DNA from: Enoplosus armatus
Taxonomy: Eukaryota; Chordata; Actinopteri; Centrarchiformes; Enoplosidae
Length of the DNA: 64,000 nucleotides
NCBI RefSeq assembly: GCF_043641665.1
Contig: NC_092194.1
Span: forward strand, 19,457,798-19,521,797
Direction of reading: 5' to 3'
Positions 11,990 to 21,301 of the stretch are shown piece by piece. The translations under genes and the position numbers were made by a program. Within the stretch, counting starts at the first letter, position 1, and every line of letters starts with the position of its first letter. The notes beneath the pieces are model-generated. The model was not told the origin of the DNA, made no database searches, and was given only the letters and a program-made list of their open reading frames with translations.

Positions 11990-13545
11990 TGTCTGGCCGA
12001 GGCAATTATATGCTTCCCAGCTTCTAACTAAAGGCCTTTCCTTTTCCAAAGCAAGAACCCCCCCCCCCCCCCCCCCCCGTTATCCCACTTGGCCTCCTCC
12101 AAAGGACCCAGTGGAGTCTGTCACTTGCAGGATATATCGAGTGTAACTTAATTACATGAAGCTCGTGACACCAACAAATGCAGAGGGACCTCACATGCAG
12201 TGCAAAGGGACATAGAAAAACATATTAATGACATATCACTCTACAAATAGAAATTCAGTCAATGTGCCAAATGACCATATAACCTCTGTCTATTCTCAAC
12301 TTTCTCACATCCTTTCCTCTTGTTCTTTATTTTTCTGTCTGGCCAAGGCAATTATATGCTTTGCAGCTCTTTGCAGAAGCTCTTTGCTTTCAGCAGTAAC
12401 CCTTCCCTCCCTCCCTCCTGGTCTTTCTTTGCTCCCTCCAAAGCAGTTCAACTTCGCTCAGAACCTCCTGGTTCTCTCTCAAGGACCCTGAGGAGTCGGT
12501 CTCCTGAGTGCACCATTGCAAGATTCAGAGTCGAGCTCAATTAGATGCCAATAGTGTTGTAAATAAATGCTATGTAGCCTGAAATACAGTACAAAGGAGA
12601 GTGCAAGACCACTGTTCAATATGTCACCAAGATGTCAATATTCAGTCATCGGTCATGTGCAGCTAGATATTTATGTGAACAGGCAGTCTGAATATTTGCT
12701 CTTCTTTCTTTTCCAGTAGTGGCTAAAAATACATAGACTTCCCTCTTCATCTTTATTTGCCTCCCTGCTCAACACCTCCACTGCCATCTTCGTGCCTCTT
12801 GATATTCCCAGGCCAGATGGAATACGTAATCCCTCCTGAGTGTTCTGGGTCTGGTCGTGACTGGAAGTCCTCCAGGAAGCGTCCTGATCAGAGGCCTGCC
12901 CACCTCCTCATGCTCCTTTCAATGTGAAAGAGCAGCTGACTTTATTCCTTTATGAAAGCGGGTGCTCTGTATATTCTCTCTGCCTTCTCACTCGGTTTCT
13001 CTCTTTATAGACAGTCTTCCTTCCTCGTCTTTATTGGCCCTCCTGCTGCGCACCTTCACTTTGCTCTCCATACCTCTTGGCCTGCTCCAAAAGACCTTAC
13101 AGAGTCCATGTCCATGAGTTCACGCTCTCAAGATATTGAGGAACCTAATTAGATGAACCATGTGAAAGTGACATAAACAAATGTAGTACAGTACAGAGGG
13201 CCATCGCAAGACCTGTGATAAACATATCCCTCTGTACATAACAATAAGTTCCTGTGCATTGTGAAATGATAAGTGTTCTGTGCTCTATTCACAGCTTCTC
13301 TTCGATTCTCTTGTTCTTTCTCTTCCTTTATCTTTCTGTCTGACTGCAGCAATTACCTCCTATTCTAGCTCTTTGCTAAAGCCCTTTCTTCTCATCAGCA
13401 ATACCACAATTCCTTCGTAGTATCCCTACTTTCATTCGGTACCTCTTGAGTCCCCTCCAAAGGACCCCATGGAGTGTGTCTCTTGGGTGTACTACTGAGT
13501 GGAGCACAATGACATGAACTTTACAGAGGCTTAACAGATGTCGCG
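11970..13545. repeat. Decayed tandem array of about five long units
   Basis: A set of landmarks recurs in the same order and orientation. A first landmark near CTGTCTGGCCAAGGCAATTA is at about 11,990, 12,335 and (weaker) 13,336. A second near CTCCAAAGGACCCAGTGGAG is at about 12,096, 12,475, 13,085 and 13,455. A third, AATTAGATGAA-like and followed by CAGTACAGAGGG-like sequence, is at about 12,146, 12,534, 13,143 and 13,504. A partial unit lies near 12,740-12,850, sharing CTCCCTGCTCAACACCTCCACT-type sequence with 13,035. Approximate units: 11,970-12,290, 12,300-12,690, 12,700-12,940, 12,950-13,290 and 13,295-13,545. Periods are about 350-380 bp. Copies are too diverged to be recent; all frames through them are pyrimidine-driven and non-coding. 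Confidence 0.6.
12058..12078. repeat. C21 run inside the first array unit
   Basis: Twenty-one C in a row. The other units have a CCTTCCCTCCCT-type stretch at the matching place, so the run probably expanded from a C-rich part of the ancestral unit. Confidence 0.85.
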
Positions 13546-14039
13546 GGTCACACTCCCTCTTCAGTTTTAGGACAGGTGCTGTCAGAGTGGTGCCATCACA
13601 GGTAATTAGCTTCAGATTTCACGTTTCATTGACGGTCTGTTGTAACAGAATTATGTGATCGTCTAAACGGAGGACCGAGGGGGAAAAATGTAACCTGTCA
13701 GAGATGAGCTGTTGCAGATAAACGGCCACTCCCACACCACACGTGTGTTTCTCAGACACTTACATTTCTAGCCATAAATTTTAGTATTGACAACCTCATC
13801 CATCACACCAGATGCAATTCCGAGTATAGCCTGGTGGTTTTGGTTTTAACAACCTTTCACTGCAGTTCTTTATGCGTAAATTTTTTTTCTCTCCATCACA
13901 CCGTTTCTCATTTCATTGTGCGATTGTTGGGCCGATTCTGATTTGTGCATCACAACTGATTAGACCGAGCTGGAGGGGGGGGGGGGTGTGTCTACCTTCT
14001 GATCTCGTCATGGCCCGTCACTGCAAGCATCACTGAAGA
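13546..14039. other. No gene recognised; G12 run
   Basis: Unremarkable DNA with a G12 run at 13,975-13,986. A GAGGACCGAGGGGG patch near 13,670 is not repeated elsewhere in the window. Confidence 0.5.
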
Positions 14040-14205
14040 CAGCAGTGCTTTGAGCTAAACGTCAGCGTGCTAACACGCTCACAATGCCAATGCTATCTTG
14101 CTGATGTTTACTTGCAGGTAAAATGTCTAACTTGTTAACAGTCTTAGTTTAGTGCTGGCATGCTAATATTTGCTATTTGGCACTAAACACAATTAGATCA
14201 ATGAG
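14040..14205. mobile_element. Fish ATGCTAAC-rich repeat, fragment 1
   Basis: The segment runs from TTTGAGCTAAACGTCAGCG through GTGCTAACACGCTCACAATG to GGCACTAAACACAATTAG. From memory this matches the first third of a very common percomorph interspersed repeat whose two ends both read AGCCATGCTAGC or its complement. This copy lacks the outer end and the middle. Non-coding. Confidence 0.6.
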
Positions 14206-14756
14206 ATATTCTTCTGGATAAGTGGAAAAATTTGACCTGCATGGCTAAAAGAATGCTTGTTGAAAACCCGAAGTTGCTTTTGGAGTATTGTTTTATAATC
14301 CAGGTCATGCAGTGCAGAGCCAAAGCTTGAAGTTCACATCACTCTTACAAAGTTCACTTACCTCCAGCACCGTCTTCAGAGTTTACTGTCCTTGTACTGT
14401 CTCCTTCCAGCACTTCATCCAGCATTTCATCCGAAAAAGAAAGTCCAGTCCATATCTACCCATAGTTTTGTGTGTTGTCAGTTTTATTTACATGCTGACT
14501 ATCCAGACGAAACAAATCTGTGTACTTTACTGGAAATAAGTTCTTACATGTGCAGTGTTCGTATGCACATACTGTAGACTCATATACTTTGTCTATTTGC
14601 GCTATTTTCTCTGTAAACATCTGCTCTCTGTTGGCTATTCAATTTCTCGGTCCACCTTCTTTATTATAACTCTCTCTGATGATCCAGTGTGTCTGAATTA
14701 ACAGAGTACTGATTCAGCCTTTATACCAAATTTATCAAATGCTTCACATTTGCATT

Positions 14757-15075
14757 TTTAGCCATGCTAGCGGCGCAGCTCTAGGGATAGCAATGTCTGT
14801 TATTAGGTTGGTTGGTTGGTTTACCACGTTGGTCCAGACTGAAATATCTCTATCAGATGATTTAAAATGAAATTTTAATGATGACAATGTTAATGGTTCC
14901 CAGACGAGAAAGCCTACTGACTTTGGTGATGCTCTGACTTCCCTCTGGCACCATTATCAGGTCAAAATTTAAATCAAAACATTGTAGTAAGTGTTAACTA
15001 ACAAATGTTAGCATGCTAACATGCTAATTTATGATGTGTTGTGTATAGCCTCATAGAGCTGCTAGCCTGGCTGCA
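14757..15075. mobile_element. Fish ATGCTAAC-rich repeat, fragment 2
   Basis: Starts with TTAGCCATGCTAGCGG, continues CTCTAGGGATAGCAATGTC, then GGTCCAGACTGAAATATCTC, and ends with GTTAGCATGCTAACATGC followed by CATAGAGCTGCTAGCCTGG. These are, in order, landmarks of the same family as the fragment at 14,040-14,205. The ends are near-complementary (AGCCATGCTAGC against GCTAGC...GGCT), as expected for an inverted-repeat element. No coding capacity. Confidence 0.65.
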
Positions 15076-15184
15076 GACCCTTAGTCTTGTTAAATGCTTG
15101 GTTGTAAAAGTCTTCTGGGTGCAAATGTTTTTTATGCATGTATATTTTTGCATGTATATATATTTTTTTTTTTAAAGAAGAAAC

Positions 15185-15265
15185 CGATTCATCATCTGGG
15201 AACCATTAATGTCAGAACAAAATATTATGCCAATCCATCCAGATGTTAAGATGTTACGCTGGATA
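15185..15265. mobile_element. Fish ATGCTAAC-rich repeat, fragment 3 (opposite orientation)
   Basis: GATTCATCATCTGGGAACCA and ATTATGCCAATCCATCCAGA match the complement of the middle part of the 14,757-15,075 copy, whose own middle reads TTAATGGTTCCCAGACGAG. It is probably a separate small insertion or one half of a rearranged copy. Confidence 0.5.
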
Positions 15266-17819
15266 TTTGAAAACGTTCACCTGCTGATGAGGAAAACACA
15301 AAATCATTCATGAATATAACTGTCAGCCTGGCAAAGGTGTTCTTACAGCTTAAACGGCAAACATATAATGTAGCGTACATTTCGTGGTTCCCATGTCAAT
15401 ACAATTTCAACAAATTCAATTTCAAGACAGCTAGATATTCTCATTCTGGCTTTACTGAGAAGAATTATTGAGATCAAAAGTGAGAGACTGTGCTGGGAGA
15501 AGCATCCTAGCATTTTTATTTTTATTTTTGCTGAAAAACAATCACATTTCCTGTCAAATCTGGTGTACAGGAGGTAAAGCTGAGGCTGTTATAGGCTGCT
15601 AATTCTCCTCATGATGGACCTGTTTGCTTACTCTAATTATACTGACACCTCAAATTATTCTTGTAATGATTTATTGATGTTAAATTGCTACATGTAGCAC
15701 CTCCAATTATGCAGTCAATGTATTTTGTATGTCATTCTTTCTCCGCTTGTTTTCTGCCACATACATAAACACATTTATACCTTTTCTTTCATTGCTTAAA
15801 ATATGCTCGCTGCTTTCTTTTAATCTCTTCAATTCTCTTTCTTTCACAAACACATACTCTGTACATCCGCACTGTCAGCCTATAAACACTGAATTTGTCT
15901 GCCTCTTAATACACTTACACTTTTTTACCACTGTCCTCTGTCGCTGTCCTCTTTCCCCCACTGATACTGGTGTGTTTTGATCAGACTGTGTTCGAGACGG
16001 GAATCTCCTCCACCACTGGTATAATCGGTCCGGAACAGGGTCCAGGTGCAGCTCAGCGGGAGAACCTCTCCCTTCCCCGGAAACCTGGTGATTACAGGAC
16101 AATTAAAGTAAACACTAACAGCTGAGCTTCATCCCAAACACAGCCTTTATCAGTCAGCAGCCCGCCTCTCTCTGGGCAACACTGGGCATTTATCTCCATC
16201 TAGACAGACAGACGACCCCTTCGGGCAGCATCCTGCGTGGAAATAGCTCCACTGTAAACACCTTCATCTTAAAAAGCTGTTTAATATGGTACTGAGCTGT
16301 ATCGTCTCATTTCGTTTAAATGTTGCGGAAATTGTAAACGCCGCTAATTGAGGCAAGAGCTCTTGCATGTTTCCATGGCAAGTTTATTCTCCATGAATGT
16401 CCTCAAAATAAGTCACTGTAAAAATAAAACACCCCAAAATTATATTATAAGTGTGATACCAAGGAAATCTCAGTATTCAAAAATAGCTGATTTGTCCCCC
16501 AATGTCACTCATGTTTTTACCTTGTCTAGAGTAGCTCACATTTTTATCTTTACAACAGCTGCTCTGGCCACAGAAAGCTGACTTACTCTAAAACTAAAAC
16601 TTTAACAACTAGTGAACATAAGCAATGGTAATGTTATAGCACTAGAATGTGATTGATAGATGGCCCATTAACCATTTAACAGGACATTTCTGCATCATCT
16701 TGATGTGATGTTGTTCCAACAGCAGCCAAAAGTTCAGGACTGAACATTATGTTTAATAACTTGCTATCAATGGCATTTATTGCAGTGTTTGCCTCATGTT
16801 TTGTTGGTAGTGTAACTCTAATGTGACTCTTGTGAAACATAAAGCTGAAATCAAGGCTGCACAAATAAAACATAAATATTATGTAAACAGTAAGTATCAA
16901 AAATGTAATATTCACCTCTTTGAGCCTGCAATTATTCTCACAAGGGGAAGTTCTTTCACACCACAGTGTTCTGGCGCTCTGCAACTACCAATCAAGTGAA
17001 CCGCATAAACTGCACCCCCACCCTCCCGCTTCAGCCCACACACGCAATGTTTGAGTGAACCGGGGGCCTACAAAAACGAACAAAAGACAAATTGACCTGA
17101 ACAGCGATTAATATGATTTTTATTAGTGTTGTGCTGCTGCTTGCTTCAACGCTGCTCAACAGTAGAGCAAGGCGCCCTTCATGTAACAGTTCACCTGAAC
17201 ACATATTTAGTGTTAGCATCACATTGAGATTCTCAGCGGGTTATTCTGATGTTGACCAGCTGTCCTGCTGCTGGACAATCAAAAAAGAAAACGTTGTAAT
17301 TTAGGTTAATGATGCCCATTCTCGCTCTAAATGTGTGTGTGTGTGTGTGTGGTCATACTGTACATGCCTGAATATACTGCATTGCCCGTGAGGAAAGACA
17401 ACCTAAAACACAAGGACAACGCACATCCATCTGTCTGTCTGTCATGTCTGTCCCCTCTGCGCAGCCGTGAGCTCTGGGAAACAAGTGTCCTGCAGCTGTG
17501 TGTATACTGGTCCTGTGGCAAAGCCGCCTGCACACTGCTCAGTGATTGTCACACTGCTGCTTTCTCACAATACACGATGTTGCACACTGTGTGGCCCCGC
17601 CGGCTCTTTTCACTGCAGAAAAATCAGAGCATGAAAGTATGTGATTTACTTCCATTTCTTTTGTACAAGAAGAATAGATCAAGCCTTGTGGTGCACCGTG
17701 TTATCTCAGTTGGTTTATAAAAGGATGAGATCCTTGTTTTCAGCCAAACCCCTTCATAATTTGTAGCTAGTCTACACTTAGTCATTGAAACTGAGAGATG
17801 CAGCTGCACCGTATGAGCC
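15266..17819. other. Intergenic DNA, no gene seen
   Basis: No supported gene. A (TG)10 run lies at 17,332-17,351. The 100-129-codon frames near 16,676-16,984 and 17,331-17,720 have no recognisable motif. The G/C-richer patch at 15,990-16,210 has no exon signature. Confidence 0.5.
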
Positions 17820-18059
17820 TTAGGCCACATTCAGACCGACAGTAGTTCTGCATGGAAAAAACCGCAGGCCTCTCAGTCATTTGAATGGGGACAGTCTGTC
17901 AGCTCCGGAAAAACAACGCAGTGCTGTTGTTTTTCTGTACAGTGGTTTAACATCTCACCCTGCTGCCGTGATGTACAGGTGCACTCCAGGACCCTGTGAC
18001 ACCACTGTTGGGTGGTAACAAGTGGACAAAAGCACACTTCAAAGATGAAACAGGCCTTA
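17820..18059. mobile_element. Harbinger-like MITE with TTA target duplication
   Basis: A 234-bp unit (17,823-18,056) begins GGCCACATTCAGACCG and ends AAACAGGCC. It is flanked on both sides by TTA (17,820-17,822 and 18,057-18,059). A three-base T-W-A duplication and GGCC-starting ends are typical of PIF/Harbinger elements. The ends match at 8 of the first 11 bases when the right end is complemented. From memory, GGCCACATTCAGACCG-type elements are common in fish. No coding capacity. Confidence 0.6.
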
Positions 18060-18190
18060 AACGTTCAACCGTAGAGGTTTAGTAGTAAATCTTTAAAGAA
18101 TCACTGAAATGCCTGAATGCTACAGCCTTACCCTTTTATATTAGGACTCATTATGCAAACATTTCTGGAGGCATCCTGTCACAATCATAA

Positions 18191-18219
18191 TCCAGTCTGG
18201 ATCAAATATCCAGACTGGA
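18191..18219. other. Perfect 12-bp inverted repeat with 5-base loop
   Basis: TCCAGTCTGGAT, then CAAAT, then the exact complement ATCCAGACTGGA. It could form a small hairpin in RNA or single-stranded DNA. There is no T-run after it and no arm length like a miRNA precursor. It may be a binding palindrome or chance. Confidence 0.6.
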
Positions 18220-19514
18220 CTCTCTCCAGTGGATGTTGTGAGCTCAGGATCAGCAGGGCATCAACCTTCTGGTATCTGGGTGGCAACAAAATCCTGCCCA
18301 TATTTGACTGAGACCCATCTGGAACCGCTCCCATCTGTTAGTGTGTGCTCACCCCGAAGAAAAACTGCAGTTTATTACAACTTGGGTCTATTTTTCACAG
18401 CTCTGGCAATCATTGCCATCGGTTTTGATAACATTGTGCTCTCCAAAGTAATTGTTGAGATCTCAAAACACGGCTGCATCACTAACAATACGTCTAGCGA
18501 GGCATCAAGCATGAGCGTAAAGGCTGTAAACAAAGGTTTGTCAGATTTATTAGAGCAGAGAAAAAGAAGGTGAACGGTAAAACGATTACCCAAACTTGCC
18601 GTTGTACTCATCCAAACCAGCTTACAGGCCGACTTCCTTCTTCAACTTTGACGTATGTTCCATAGTTGTGCACATGCATACAGTTTTCCTGTGCAGTAAG
18701 AGATTATTACTGACATTAACACCAAATAAAGTGGTATCTGGCTAAACTGTTGTGAACTGAGTACAATGTCATCGGTATTACAGTCACGTTGTAATCAAGA
18801 AAAAGACGAAGTTCAGTTAGCTCTGCTTGGTTAATTACTTTAGAAGGCTGGTTGGCTTTCCACCCCCCCCGAGTCCACATTGTACATGTTATAGCTGCGT
18901 TTGTAATTTGTCCATCTCACAGAACACAAATGCCTCAGTGTTAACCAGTGCAGCGGCCTACATTGTTGGCTTGTGCTGAATACACATGGCTGCAGCTTGT
19001 TTAACTGTATGAGTGAGCTCCATCAAAATGCTTCTGAATGCACCGCAGCACTGTGGCTGAAATGCTGCTGCCGTGCTGTTTACACTGCACAACTGGTGTA
19101 GACAAGGAATAAGTGTAAATGAAAGAGGAAAGGATCCACAAGTGGTACAAACCCCCCCCCCCCCCGGTCAGAATTCACATGGGAAATAACAAGCATGATT
19201 GTCCTGACGCGTCATCCGACGGCAGCACATTGTTCACTTGTCCTCCCTTCACTGTGGCTTCATGCTCATTACTCCACCGTGCCTTGACCTCTTCCCCTCC
19301 TGACCCCCCCCCCCCTCCTCCAGTGTTACAGTGACCTTCTGACCTCAGTCTGCTCTCTGCTGTTAGTCCACACAGATCCTGTCTTCTACACTTTCACTGC
19401 TCATATCTGCTTTACTTGCTCCCGATCTTTCTGCTGTCTTGTATAAACAGTAAATAAACAGTAAAAGATGAATAAGATTAACAAATAAAAAAATGATAAA
19501 ATAAAACACATACC
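18220..19514. other. Intergenic DNA with C-runs
   Basis: Contains C14 at 19,152-19,165 and C12 at 19,304-19,315. The 114-codon frame 18,229-18,573 (+) includes a hydrophobic stretch (LGLFFTALAIIAIGF), but no splice context, family match or codon bias supports it. No other feature. Confidence 0.5.
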
Positions 19515-19714
19515 CTAAAGACCCCCCTCTGATGGGGCACTTGTAGCAGGGAAAGAGATGTAAATCTTGGCCAGATTACTGAGTCTTGGGAAGTTTCATG
19601 GAGCTTCCACCACTGAGCTGGATCAGTGTCAGGGGACAGGTAGTAGCAGTTTCAGTTTTGTCTTGTCACTTTCCTCTTGAAGTTGAAGAAACTTGAAGAA
19701 AGTCTTTTCTTCTT

Positions 19715-19733
19715 GGGGTTAGGGTTAGGGTTA
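19715..19733. repeat. Short telomere-like (TTAGGG) repeat
   Basis: GGGGTTAGGGTTAGGGTTA, about two and a half units, lying inside the hAT pseudogene between the YLNDKY and WWK regions. It disrupts the frame. Fish genomes hold many such short GGTTAG tracts; it is too short to suggest a former telomere. Confidence 0.7.
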
Positions 19734-20440
19734 CACCCGCACAGCTGGGCCAGCCTGTGGTGTGATATTGTCAGCTGGCAGAGACATCAGATCTGTGACA
19801 GCTCTTTTCTTAATTTGTTTCACCTTGTCTTGGTCAATGTAAGTTGTCCTTCAGTGAGGCCACGTCCAAGAGTTCATCTGTGACAGGGTCACTGTATTTG
19901 TCATTAAGGTACCCCAGTGTTTTTATTGTGAAGTCAGTGTCTTCCTCCTCTGGCTGCAGGAGACTGCTTCTGAGCACATGGAGCAGCGGTTTGATGTAGG
20001 AGACGCTGACATAAGTCTCTTCAGACAGGGCGTCAGTGAAATCTAGCAGTGGCTTTCACAGCTTTATTCACTGACTCTAATACATTTATGTCTTACCATG
20101 TGGGCACAAGGGGCCTGCTTTTCTTCTCTGACCCCAGGACACGGGCTATGACTCCCTCCTGTTCCAGGACTTGCTCTATCATCTTTTGCCTTGAACCCGT
20201 CCTGGTTGGGGACTCTATAAGCTGAGTGGGTAGACTGAGCTCAGCCTGTACTACAGCCAACTCTCTTCTTTCTTTTTTCCAACTGAAGGAAAAACGCACT
20301 GACAACCTTTTAAGAAACCCCAATGGCACGCTCAGTCCTTCACACCATTCTCTGTATAAAAAGAACGAAACAAGAAACGAACATTCAATACTGTGACATG
20401 GACTACACTCATACACGTATAAGCTAATATGTCTTTTTTT

Positions 20441-20688
20441 CTGTTGCAAAGGTAAAAATAGTTTTACCTTTCAAAACTTTATTGATACATACAATGAACT
20501 CACACACGTGTGTGCTATATATGACGTGTGCATTTTGTGGAAATATGTATGCATTTGATTCAATTGAAATAGGATGCAACAAAACTTTATACTAGTAAAT
20601 GAACTAAGGCATTAGGAATGTTGAATATGGCTTCATTAATCAATCAATCAATAAACTTTTATTTTTTAATTTAGACAAATAAACTCAC
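20441..20688 (-). other. Intron-like interruption of the hAT fossil
   Basis: On the minus strand, the TTELW segment is followed by TCCAG and then GTGAGT, a consensus donor. About 248 bases later ACCTTTGCAACAG gives a pyrimidine-preceded acceptor. Joining the two keeps the frame for about 20 codons that loosely resemble the next family segment (Y-L-x-x-T-V-H). It may instead be a secondary insertion or deletion scar. Confidence 0.4.
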
Positions 20689-21301
20689 CTGGACCATAGC
20701 TCTGTTGTAGAGCAGTAAAAAGACACATCCTCCAGCTGTTTTGCAATTTTCTCAAGTGCACTGTTGTATCGATAAGGGCAGCGTCAAATCACGTGAAAAT
20801 ACTTTTGGCTCGGTAGCTCGCATCTGGGGTCGAGCATGTGGATGAACGCAGGCTTCTCATCTGTATATATGGGCACCACATCTTTGGTGAAACACCTGTA
20901 ATGTCTCTCCACCGGGGGCCGCGTTCTCATATGAGAAAGTTCCTTTTCAGCAGTTGTTTTAGGACTGCCGCTGTCTCGTGCAACTCGCAGTGCCACACAC
21001 TCCGGCTGCTTGCTTCTGTTTGAGACGCTGGAATAAATGAGTCGTGCTGCTGCTTTTAGCTGCCGCAAACTTCACAGCAGACAGCGGTTTGTTTGAGGTC
21101 GGACGCTGCAAAACCCAACCACTTCCAGATGACGCCTGTTCTTGGGAACAAACTCCTCACTTTCATTAGCGCATGCTGCCATCGTGATGCTTCACCTGTG
21201 TCTGAAGGGAACTCTTCTTCAACCGCTTTTTGTAATATCAATGATATTAACATCTTATTCTTTCGTCGTCTGGAAAAGAGCATCACTTTAATGCTTGACA
21301 T

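Larger units (their letters stand above)
19515..21301 (-). pseudogene. Broken ZBED-like hAT transposase
   Basis: Read on the minus strand from 21,301 to 19,515. A BED-finger start, VIWKWLGFAASD followed by C-E-V-C, lies near 21,060-21,130. A linker segment reads KDVVPIYTDEKPAF, then MLDPRCELPSQKYF (about 20,800-20,900). EKIAKQLEDVSFYCSTTELW lies at 20,689-20,760. GSRQKMIEQVLEQEGVI and LVPTW lie at 20,093-20,200. After one stop and one frame change come KPLLDFTDALS, YVSVSYIKPLLHV and YLNDKYSDPVTDELLDVASL (about 19,837-20,060). The C-terminal dimerisation region follows, DPAQWWKLHE (19,598-19,632) and LAKIYISFPATSAPSEG (19,525-19,573). These follow the order of ZBED1-type hAT transposases, which cut and paste DNA. 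Stops, frame changes and a short TTAGGG-like insertion break it, so no full protein can be made. Terminal repeats were not found. Confidence 0.85.

Noticed and set aside
18229..18573. 114-codon plus-strand frame with a hydrophobic stretch
   Set aside because: One possible membrane segment is not enough; no splice sites or family support.
19715..19733. TTAGGG repeats as a former telomere or chromosome fusion point
   Set aside because: Only about two and a half units, inside a transposase fossil; too short for an interstitial telomeric block.
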